Assembly (NCBI RefSeq): GCF_002733835.1
Contig: NZ_NVWY01000010.1
Location: 1 to 64,000, forward strand
Reading direction: 5' to 3'
From: Alcanivorax sp.
Lineage (GTDB): Bacteria; Pseudomonadota; Gammaproteobacteria; Pseudomonadales; Alcanivoracaceae
Length of the DNA stretch: 64,000 nucleotides
Shown here: positions 7,853 through 15,054 of the stretch, one piece after another
Layout of the letters: each line of letters opens with the position of its first letter
Numbering within the stretch: position 1 is the first letter of the stretch
Made by a program: the position numbers and the translations under genes
The notes under the pieces: generated by a model
What the model was told of the DNA's origin: nothing
Databases searched by the model: none
Seen by the model: only the letters and a program-made list of their open reading frames with translations

Positions 7853-9448
7853 TTACGCGCCGAGAATCGCGTCAGCCGCTTTTTCGGCAATCATCACGGT
7901 CGGGGCATTGGTGTTACCACCAATCAGCGTCGGCATGATGGAAGCATCTACCACGCGCAGGCCTTCCAGGCCGTGTACGCGCAGGTCCGCGTCCACCACC
8001 GCCATGTCATCACTGCCCATTTTGCAGGTGCCCACGGGGTGATAGATGTTGTCGCACTTCTGGCGCAGGAACTCGCGGATCTCTTCATCACTCTGCGTGT
8101 CCTTGCCCGGGAACAGTTCTTCACCGCGCCAGTCATTCAGCGCCTGTTGCGCCAGGATTTTGCGAACGGCCTTCACACCGCGAACCATGCCTTCCATGTC
8201 GTCCGGGTGTTCCAGGAAGCGCGGGTCGATCAGGGCCGGTGAGCGCGGGTTGGCATCGCGCAGGGTAATATTGCCACGGCTTTTGGGTCGCAGGATGCAG
8301 ACGTGGGCGGAATAGCCGTAGCCCATGCTGAACAAGGTGTTGAGGCCGTGATTGTCCAGCTTGGCCGCGGTCAGGTGCAGTTGCAGGTCCGGGATCGTCT
8401 CTTCCGGGCGGGATTTAATAAACCCGCCAGCTTCCGCCACGTTGGAGGTAAGCTGCCCATTGCGGCGGTAGAAGAAATTGAAGATGCCTTTCAGGCCAGT
8501 GGTGATCAGCGCGCCGGGCGCCAGGCTCAGAGTGTCCTTGCGCAGGCTCTTGTGTACCACCAGAGCATCGGGGTGATCCTGCAGGTTTTCGCCGACACCG
8601 GGCAGCTCATGGACCAGCGGGATGTTGTGCTCGGCCAGCTCGGCAGCCGGGCCTACCCCGGACAGTTTCAGTACCTGGGGAGAGTTGATCGCACCGCCGG
8701 ACAGGATGACTTCGTTGTCGGCTTTCAGAGTGCGGATCTGGCCGTTGTGTTCCACTTCCACACCGATGGCGCGCTTGCCCTCGAACAGGATGCGATTTAC
8801 CAGCGCATTGGTCATGATGGTCAGGTTGGGGCGGTCCATCACCGGGTGCAGGTAGGCCTTGGACACCCCGCAGCGTTCACCGTCCTTCTGGTTGACCTTG
8901 TACATGCCCACGCCTTCCTGGACATCATTGTTGAAGTCGTCGGTGGCGGGGTGGCCGGCTTCCACGCCGGCCTTGATGAAAGCATTGCTCACCGGGTGGG
9001 TGAAGCGCAGGTCTGCAATGTTCAGCTTGCCACCGGTGCCATGGAAGGGGCCTTCACCGCCTTCATAATGCTCCGAGCGTTTGAAAACAGGGAGCACGTC
9101 GTCAAAGCCCCAGCCTTTGTTACCCAGGGCGGCCCAGTGGTCGTAGTCCGATTGGTGGCCCCGGGTGTAGCACATGGCATTAACGGCGGAGGAGCCACCC
9201 AGGGTTTTCCCGCGGGGAATATAGATTTGGCGATTGTTCAGCGCCTTTTGCGGTACGGTGTAGTAACGCCAGTTCCGCGCGTTGGAGCGCATCATCAAAA
9301 TGATGCCTGCTGGTATCCGAATGAACAGACTGTTATCGGCGGGGCCAGCTTCGAGCAGGCATACGCGATTATTCGGATTCTCGGAAAGGCGGTTGGCAAG
9401 TACGCAGCCGGCAGAACCGGCGCCGACAATGATGTAATCAAACTGCAT
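7853..9448 (-). CDS. GMC family FAD-dependent alcohol/choline dehydrogenase
   Basis: A 531-residue flavoprotein of the glucose-methanol-choline oxidoreductase family, close in length and motifs to AlkJ (membrane-associated alcohol dehydrogenase of alkane degraders) and BetA (choline dehydrogenase). The FAD Rossmann motif is at the N-terminus (YIIVGAGSAGCVLANRL, residues 5-21). The GMC signature GKTLGGSSAVNAMCYTRGH is near 80, SGGAINSPQVLKLSGVGP near 250, and the C-terminal active-site region HPVGTCKMG followed by GGNTNAPTVMIAEKAAD lies near 466-525. It would oxidise an alcohol and pass electrons to the respiratory chain. No betaine aldehyde dehydrogenase or transporter sits beside it, so choline and alkanol are equally open as substrates. 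It is transcribed divergently from the DUF3047 gene. Confidence 0.9.
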   Translation of the reverse strand: MQFDYIIVGAGSAGCVLANRLSENPNNRVCLLEAGPADNSLFIRIPAGIILMMRSNARNWRYYTVPQKALNNRQIYIPRGKTLGGSSAVNAMCYTRGHQSDYDHWAALGNKGWGFDDVLPVFKRSEHYEGGEGPFHGTGGKLNIADLRFTHPVSNAFIKAGVEAGHPATDDFNNDVQEGVGMYKVNQKDGERCGVSKAYLHPVMDRPNLTIMTNALVNRILFEGKRAIGVEVEHNGQIRTLKADNEVILSGGAINSPQVLKLSGVGPAAELAEHNIPLVHELPGVGENLQDHPDALVVHKSLRKDTLSLAPGALITTGLKGIFNFFYRRNGQLTSNVAEAGGFIKSRPEETIPDLQLHLTAAKLDNHGLNTLFSMGYGYSAHVCILRPKSRGNITLRDANPRSPALIDPRFLEHPDDMEGMVRGVKAVRKILAQQALNDWRGEELFPGKDTQSDEEIREFLRQKCDNIYHPVGTCKMGSDDMAVVDADLRVHGLEGLRVVDASIMPTLIGGNTNAPTVMIAEKAADAILGA

Positions 9449-9503
9449 GGTGTCTGCCTTCGGCTAATGGCACAGTAAACAGCGTATTTTAGGAATTCGG
9501 CCC

Positions 9504-10154
9504 ATGAAAACGAGGTTTGTTTGTGACCGGAGAGTCCAATGTATACCACGCTGGGTGGCGCTGTCCTTGGCCCTAATGCCTGCTTTGGCGGTTTCGGATG
9601 TGCCGCAGGGCTGGCGGGAAGTGGAGTTCGCGGGGCATACGGAGTACCGGCAAGTGAACGGTTGCTGGCAAGCTCTTGCGAAAGGAACGGCCTCGGGCCT
9701 GGTGAGGGAGCAGGAGGTGGATCTCAACCAGACCCCCTGGCTGACCTGGCAGTGGCAGGGCGAAGTCATCCCTCCCTGGCCTGACACCTTGGAGCAAAGC
9801 AAGGCGGGGGATGATTTTCAGGCTCGCGTGTACGTGGTGAAAAAAGGCTGGTTGCCCTGGCAGACGCGGGCGATCAACTATGTCTGGTCCCGTGATGCCG
9901 AGCCCGGCGCTCACTGGCCCAACCCGTTTGCCAGCCAGGCAGAGATGGTCGTGGTGCAGGGGCCGGGTGGTGCCGGCTCCTGGCACCGGTTCTCGCGCAA
10001 TGTGCAGGCCGATTTCAGGCGTTTTCATGGCATGGAGGTGAACGCAGTGGATGCGGTGGCGATCATGACGGATGGCGATAATACCGGCACGCGGGTAATG
10101 AGCTGTTACCGTTTGCCAGTGTTTCGTGCTGCTGCGCAGGATGAACCAGAGTGA
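9504..10154 (+). CDS. Exported DUF3047 domain protein
   Basis: A 216-residue protein with an N-terminal signal sequence (hydrophobic stretch WVALSLALMPALAVS, about 17-31), so it should be periplasmic. The rest (QGWREVEFAGHTEYRQV, PWLTWQWQGEVIPP, DDFQARVYVVKKGWLPW, RAINYVWS, DAVAIMTDGDNTG) matches what I know as DUF3047, a beta-sandwich-like domain of unknown role seen in many marine and environmental proteobacteria. The start ATG lies 55 bp from the start of the divergent GMC gene, so they may share a control region. No catalytic residues can be assigned. Confidence 0.75.
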   Translation: MKTRFVCDRRVQCIPRWVALSLALMPALAVSDVPQGWREVEFAGHTEYRQVNGCWQALAKGTASGLVREQEVDLNQTPWLTWQWQGEVIPPWPDTLEQSKAGDDFQARVYVVKKGWLPWQTRAINYVWSRDAEPGAHWPNPFASQAEMVVVQGPGGAGSWHRFSRNVQADFRRFHGMEVNAVDAVAIMTDGDNTGTRVMSCYRLPVFRAAAQDEPE

Positions 10155-10430
10155 AGAAACGGATAAGCGACGGATAAGCGAGGATAAAGAAAGTTGCGGC
10201 CATTACCGCGAGCTGTTTATTATTTATTCAATCCGGTGTCTGTGATTAGCCTGTCGTGGCAGGTTAATCAGAGATAACCGGGTAAAGGCGCTGCCATCGT
10301 GTTCATACACAGCCACAGGCAATCCACTTTCCTCCGCCGGTCCATGCCGGACGGTGCTCCTGCCTCTCCCCGCTCCTTGTCGCAGACCCTTGTGTCGCAG
10401 AATCGTCATTACTTTACGTTTATATTTGCG

Positions 10431-10692
10431 GAGCCTCTGGATAACTCCTTGCATACTCAGTCTTTCAGGGTGGCTCGCAATCTAGGCGCGATTTTGAAGG
10501 TGTATGTCCATCCATCGAAAAAGCGCAACAACGAGTGCGAGCCACCCTGAAAGACCCGCAGGGCGTGGCCTGAAGGGCACATCTGTTGCGCTTTATCGCT
10601 AGGAAAGGGAGCCCACCCTGTCCGTTGCGAAAAAACACAACAGCTGCACCCTTCAGGCCACGCTGAGCACGCAAGGAGTTATCCAGAGGCTC
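10431..10692. repeat. 262-bp nested-palindrome element (MITE-like)
   Basis: The element is bounded by a perfect 22-bp inverted repeat (10431-10452 and 10671-10692, starting GAGCCTCTGGATAACTCC). Inside lie a perfect 19-bp inverted repeat (10461-10479 with 10536-10554, TCTTTCAGGGTGGCTCGCA) and an imperfect one of about 26 bp (10562-10587 with 10638-10663, core GCGTGGCCTGAAGGG). A further pair AAAGCGCAACA/TGTTGCGCTTT (10520-10530 and 10584-10594) allows alternative folding. There is no credible gene inside. The 275 bp to its left, up to the DUF3047 stop, also shows no gene. No other copy was seen in the window. Confidence 0.85.
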
Positions 10693-10726
10693 CGTGCCAT
10701 GCCTGATCACATTGCCGAGGTTGCCC

Positions 10727-11287
10727 ATGAGTGAACGCATTCTGCGCCTGGATAAAGCCGGCACGCCGGTTGAGTGGCTCGACTGGCAAATGGCCGCCAC
10801 CCTTTATGCGCGTGGCTTGGTGACCTGGACGCTGGGAGATGTGATCTACCGGCTGCACGGCGGCACCAGTCGCCTTACCGGCACCCGTTCCTGCCTGTCT
10901 CTGCATTCGATCATCGCCTGCGATGGCGTTACCCATAACCACAAGCGCCCGGCACCACCTTTGACCAACCGGGCGTTGTTTCGTCGCGATCAGCATTTGT
11001 GTCTCTATTGCGGTAAACCGTTTCCCGAAAACGTGCTCACCCGTGACCATATCGTGCCCACTTCGCGCGGGGGAAAAGACCGTTGGCTGAATGTGGTATC
11101 GGCGTGTCGGCGCTGTAACCAGCGCAAGGGTAGCCATCGGCTTGACGAAATCGAGATGGAATTACTGGCGTTGCCCTATGTGCCTAATATGGCGGAGTAT
11201 CTGGCGCTGATTAACAGCCACCGTATCCGTGGCGATCAAATGGAGTTCCTGCGCAGCCAGTTTGGTAAAGAAAGCCGGTTGTTGTAA
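10727..11287 (+). CDS. HNH endonuclease family protein
   Basis: A 186-residue protein with an HNH nuclease module in its second half. A zinc-finger pair (CLYCGKPF, and ACRRCNQRKG about 40 residues later) brackets the HNH motif LTRDHIVPTSRGGKDRWLN with DH and the central Asn. The first 85 residues hold no known domain. The start is taken at the ATG of MSERILRLDK, preceded by GAGG; an upstream ATG would add 11 residues with no ribosome site. Stand-alone proteins of this class occur widely on proteobacterial chromosomes and their role is unsettled. No methylase or phage gene is adjacent. The start lies 35 bp beyond the nested-palindrome element. Confidence 0.85.
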   Translation: MSERILRLDKAGTPVEWLDWQMAATLYARGLVTWTLGDVIYRLHGGTSRLTGTRSCLSLHSIIACDGVTHNHKRPAPPLTNRALFRRDQHLCLYCGKPFPENVLTRDHIVPTSRGGKDRWLNVVSACRRCNQRKGSHRLDEIEMELLALPYVPNMAEYLALINSHRIRGDQMEFLRSQFGKESRLL

Positions 11288-11297
11288 AACGGAATGT

Positions 11298-11329
11298 AAA
11301 AAAATGCAGGCGCTGCTGCGTTTTTATTT
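11298..11329 (+). terminator. Possible terminator after the HNH gene
   Basis: An A-run, GCAG-GCG-CTGC hairpin and TTTTTATTT lie 11 bp after the HNH stop. The A-run can also pair with the T-run. It separates the HNH gene from the pel operon. Confidence 0.4.
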
Positions 11330-11372
11330 ACAACTCGCCGCTTCGCTCACCATATTTCACATTGCCTTGATG

Positions 11373-11399
11373 CGAATTCAGATACACTGAAATATCGCT
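11373..11399. promoter_or_regulatory. Imperfect palindrome upstream of pelA
   Basis: GCGA-A-TTCAG (11373 onward) is mirrored around ATACA by CTGAA-ATA-TCGC, with the exact inner arms TTCAG/CTGAA. It lies 10-35 bp before the likely pelA start and contains TACACT, a plausible -10 element (15 bp after TTGCCT). It could be an operator or promoter of the pel operon. The regulator is not known. Confidence 0.35.
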
Positions 11400-11408
11400 C
11401 GCACCTTA

Positions 11409-14213
11409 TTGTTCAGGGGAAAATCTATTCGTTACGTTATTTTCTCGTTCTGCTGCTTAATTGCTGTAGCCGCTGCCGCGGCACAGGGCGAGAGTGACTC
11501 CAAAACGGCGGCTTTTTATTACGGCCCGGATATTCCATGGTCGTCATTGGCGTCGTTTGATTTTCCTGTGGTGGAGCCGGATCAGGCCGACAGTTTGCCG
11601 CAGGCCTATCGGGACGAAACCTTCTATGCCTATGTGAGCCTGGGCGAGGTATTGTCCCAGCGGCATTATTTTACTGGCCTGGACAAGGCCTGGTTGCTGG
11701 GTAAAAACCCGGACTGGGGCTCGTTTATTCTTGATCAATCTTCCCCGGCGCTGCGCAGTTATTTTATCGATGCCGTGATCGAACCGCTCTGGGCCAAGGG
11801 CTACCGTGGCTTTTTCCTCGACACCCTGGACAGCTATCAGCTGGTTGCCAAAGACGAGGCCGCGCGTGAGCGTCAACGACAGGGGCTGGCGGCGTTAATT
11901 AATGCCATCGCCGAGCGCCATCCCCAGGCGGGGTTTATTTTTAATCGTGGTTTCGAACTGATGCCGCTGGTGCAGGCCCGGGTGGATGCGGTGGCGGCCG
12001 AGTCCCTCTACCAGCGGTGGTTGCCGGACAAGGACCAGTTTACCGCTGTCCCGGAGGAAGACAGGGCCTGGCTGCTGGGTCAGTTTGAACAGGTCCGTGA
12101 GCGTTATGGCGTCAGCACTATCGCCATTGATTATGCGCCTCCTGCGTCCCGTGATCAGGCGCGCAAGATCGCCAGCGACATTGCTCAACACAACGTCATT
12201 CCCTGGGTCACCAACCCGGCGCTGGACATGATGGGCGTGGGGGAGCTGGAAATTCTGCCCCGCCAGGTGCTGCTGGTGTACGGCGGCAGCGAGGAGCGCA
12301 CCTGGGAATTGACCGATGCGGTGCGCTACGGGCTGATGCCCCTGCAGTTTCAGGGCCTGGTGCCGGATATTCGTGCGGTGGATGCGCCCATGCCGGCGGG
12401 CACGCTGGCCGGCCGTTATGCGGGCATTGTTATCTGGCTGGAAGATTCGGAAGTCGCCAGCGATGGCTTTGAAGACTGGCTGGCACAACAGAAAGAGGCC
12501 GGCGTGCCCATCCTGATGCTGGGTTATCCCGCCATTGACCCGCAGGGCCCCCATGCCCGGGACTTCGGTTTTGAGTCGCGCAACACGCCGGCAAGCCCGC
12601 CACAGATTGTCTCTCAGCACCCGGACATGGGGTTTGAAGTTACGTTACCGAAACTGCTGGAGTTGTCTGCGCCGGTGGATAACGACAACGCCACCCCCTG
12701 GTTAAAATTACGTAGTGAAAATCAGACCTTTACTCCGGTGGCGGTAACGCCCTGGGGTGGCTACGCCTTTCAGCCTTTCCTGATTCGTGCCGCACTACCA
12801 GGGGTGAAGACCGGCGCCGGGGATCGCTGGGTGCTTAATCCGCTCACCTTCACTCGTGACGCCCTGCAATTGCCGGCCATGCCGATCCCGGACGTGACCA
12901 CGGAAAACGGGCGGCGATTGTTGTTTGCGCACATGGACGGCGATGGCTTCCCCAGCCTGGCGGAAGTGGAAGGGTACCGGGGGAAAGCGGATGCCCTGGT
13001 GCTGCTGGATGAAATTCTCGAGAAGTTTGATATCCCCACCACCATTTCCGTGATTGAAGGGGAAGTGTCCAGTGAGGGGCTGTACCCCAAAATGGCCCCC
13101 GAACTGCAGCGTATTGCCCGCGCCATGTTTGCCCTGCCCCATGTGGAAGCGGCAACGCACACTTACTCGCATCCCTTTTTCTGGTACGACGCCCAGGCAA
13201 ACCCCGGGGAACTGTACGGGCCGGAAGGTCAGTTGCGGTTACCGATACAGGATTACCGCATGGACCCGGTCCGTGAAGTGGTGGGCTCGGCAAACTATAT
13301 CGAACGCGAGCTGTTGCCGCCGGGCAAGAAGACCCGCATGGTGCTGTGGAGTGGTGACACCATTCCCACACCGGAAGCGCTGAAAGCGGCCCGTGAAGGC
13401 GGCCTGTTGAACATGAACGGCAGCGATACGACCATCACCAACAGCCAGCCCACCTGGACGCTGGTGAAGGGCATTGGTATCCCGAAAGGGGATGAATACC
13501 AGGTCTACGCGCCCAACCAGAATGAAAATATTTATACCAATGAGTGGACCGGGCCTTTCTATGGCTTTGAGCGGGTTATCGAAACCTTCAAGCTGACCGA
13601 AACGCCCTATCGTTTTAAACCGGTGGATATTTACTACCACACCTATATCGCCAGCAAGAATGCATCACTGGAGTCCCTGCGACGGGTATATCAATGGGCC
13701 AGTGAGCAGCCGTATTTTCCGCTGTTTGCATCGGACTACAGTCGCAAGGTGCTGGATTTCAACGATATGGTGATTGGCCGCCGTGGTGACGAATGGTGGA
13801 TTCAGGGCAACGGTCAGCTACGTACGTTACGGCTGCCGGACGGGCTGGCGTTTCCCGCGTTGGCACACAGCAGCGGTGTGGCCGGCTACCGTGAAGACAA
13901 GCCCGGGCGCTATGTGCATTTGAGCGGTGCCAACGCCCATTGGCGAGGTCAATCATCCAGCGACGAGGACAGCAGGGTGCCGTATTTACAGCAGGCGAAT
14001 GGCCGGCTGACGGCCTTTTCCCGCGACGGACGAAACTTGCGTTTTTCCCTGGAAGCGATGGCGCCACTGGATTTTACCCTGGGCAATGCCAGGGGCTGCA
14101 CCTTGTCTCATCAGGGAACAACACTCAAACCTGCCGGCAGGGAAGGCCGGTTATATCACTACAGGAGTGCGGCGCGTGGGCTCAATGAGCTACGGCTACA
14201 ATGTCCGCACTGA
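11409..14213 (+). CDS. pelA: PelA: periplasmic Pel polysaccharide deacetylase/hydrolase
   Basis: A 934-residue protein (P. aeruginosa PelA is about 950) that trims and partially deacetylates the Pel polymer in the periplasm. After a signal peptide (VIFSFCCLIAVAAAAA, about 9-24) comes a GH114-type alpha-barrel hydrolase domain (about 30-280; YYGPDIPWSSL, FFLDTLDSY). A middle flavodoxin/GATase-like region (about 290-480) follows. The carbohydrate esterase domain has LFAHMDGDGFPS near 499 with the metal-binding Asp, and ATHTYSHPF near 581 with the two metal His residues. A beta-sandwich-like tail ends the protein. No ATG start exists in frame: TTG at 11409 lacks a Shine-Dalgarno, while AGGGGA at 11415-11420 points to ATT at 11427. 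First gene of pelA-G, overlapping the next gene by 38 bp. Confidence 0.95.
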   Translation: MFRGKSIRYVIFSFCCLIAVAAAAAQGESDSKTAAFYYGPDIPWSSLASFDFPVVEPDQADSLPQAYRDETFYAYVSLGEVLSQRHYFTGLDKAWLLGKNPDWGSFILDQSSPALRSYFIDAVIEPLWAKGYRGFFLDTLDSYQLVAKDEAARERQRQGLAALINAIAERHPQAGFIFNRGFELMPLVQARVDAVAAESLYQRWLPDKDQFTAVPEEDRAWLLGQFEQVRERYGVSTIAIDYAPPASRDQARKIASDIAQHNVIPWVTNPALDMMGVGELEILPRQVLLVYGGSEERTWELTDAVRYGLMPLQFQGLVPDIRAVDAPMPAGTLAGRYAGIVIWLEDSEVASDGFEDWLAQQKEAGVPILMLGYPAIDPQGPHARDFGFESRNTPASPPQIVSQHPDMGFEVTLPKLLELSAPVDNDNATPWLKLRSENQTFTPVAVTPWGGYAFQPFLIRAALPGVKTGAGDRWVLNPLTFTRDALQLPAMPIPDVTTENGRRLLFAHMDGDGFPSLAEVEGYRGKADALVLLDEILEKFDIPTTISVIEGEVSSEGLYPKMAPELQRIARAMFALPHVEAATHTYSHPFFWYDAQANPGELYGPEGQLRLPIQDYRMDPVREVVGSANYIERELLPPGKKTRMVLWSGDTIPTPEALKAAREGGLLNMNGSDTTITNSQPTWTLVKGIGIPKGDEYQVYAPNQNENIYTNEWTGPFYGFERVIETFKLTETPYRFKPVDIYYHTYIASKNASLESLRRVYQWASEQPYFPLFASDYSRKVLDFNDMVIGRRGDEWWIQGNGQLRTLRLPDGLAFPALAHSSGVAGYREDKPGRYVHLSGANAHWRGQSSSDEDSRVPYLQQANGRLTAFSRDGRNLRFSLEAMAPLDFTLGNARGCTLSHQGTTLKPAGREGRLYHYRSAARGLNELRLQCPH

Positions 14214-15054
14214 ACGGCTGCGGGTTGTTGGGCTACCGGAATTATTCGCCTTTCTGATTCTTATCGGCGTGGTGTGCTGGATGCTGTTCCCGCGGGACTT
14301 GTCCTCATCCCTGCGTACTGCGCGTCTGGACGCGGTGACATTCAGCTATATGCAAGCCTGGCTGAAAGCCAAACCGGATGACCATGAGCTACGTTTGTTG
14401 ATGGCACGGGAGTTGATTCTGCAAGGTAACTTTGTGGCGGCGGATGACCAGCTGCAAATCGTGGCTGCTGATACCAATGGCCGCTATGACACCCAGATCG
14501 CCTGGCTGGAATTGCGCCGGGATTTTACCCGTTTGATGGCCATAGACGCCGACAATCGCCGTGGCACCATGCTTGAACATGAAACCCTGACCCGTTTGCG
14601 CGCGATTGACTGGGCCGCCCTGAACAGTGAAAAACGCATCCGCTTCGCTGACATGGCCCTGGCCATGGGTAGCGTGGACCTGGCGGTGCAAGCCTATCGC
14701 CGGTTGGCGGATAGTGCGGCCAACCCCAGCCAGTGGCACGTCAAGGCGGCAAAAGTGCTGCTCGCCCACGGGCGCTATTCCGACTCTGCGGATGCCTACA
14801 TTGCGGCCATGGACGCACGCGGAAATTACACGGTGCGCAAGCGCTATTTCCTGGCTGCACTCAACGCGCTGCAAGCGGGCAGCCTGCATGACAAGGCGCT
14901 GCGTTTAGCTCAGGCCCGTGAGCGCGCTTTCTATCACGACAAGGCCGTGTTGTATCGCTTGATGACCCTGGCCCAGGCGGGCGGCAACATGCCGGTGGCC
15001 GAGCACTACGCGGTGTTGTTGCTAAGCTTGCCGTCCGTGGAGGGTAGCCGATGA
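14176..15054 (+). CDS. pelB: N-terminal half of a split PelB: inner-membrane-anchored TPR protein
   Basis: A 292-residue protein that corresponds to the first part of P. aeruginosa PelB. It has a short cytoplasmic segment, one transmembrane helix (ELFAFLILIGVVCWMLF, about 22-38) and then TPR-like helix pairs (DDHELRLLMARELILQGNFVAADDQL and SVDLAVQAYRRLADSA are examples, both within 70-200). The GTG start at 14176 follows GGAG with 8-bp spacing; ATG at 14185 is the alternative. Its TGA overlaps the ATG of the second half (ATGA). In P. aeruginosa PelB is one chain of about 1190 residues; here 292 plus 931 residues make up the same total. The downstream start has its own strong ribosome site and signal peptide, so this looks like a real split rather than a frameshift. 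It would act as a periplasmic scaffold bringing PelA to the secretion porin. Confidence 0.85.
   Translation: MGSMSYGYNVRTERLRVVGLPELFAFLILIGVVCWMLFPRDLSSSLRTARLDAVTFSYMQAWLKAKPDDHELRLLMARELILQGNFVAADDQLQIVAADTNGRYDTQIAWLELRRDFTRLMAIDADNRRGTMLEHETLTRLRAIDWAALNSEKRIRFADMALAMGSVDLAVQAYRRLADSAANPSQWHVKAAKVLLAHGRYSDSADAYIAAMDARGNYTVRKRYFLAALNALQAGSLHDKALRLAQARERAFYHDKAVLYRLMTLAQAGGNMPVAEHYAVLLLSLPSVEGSR

Noticed and set aside
10694-10726. Upstream ATG of the HNH gene
   Set aside because: It has no ribosome site and would begin two bases after the nested-palindrome element; the ATG at 10727 has GAGG upstream.
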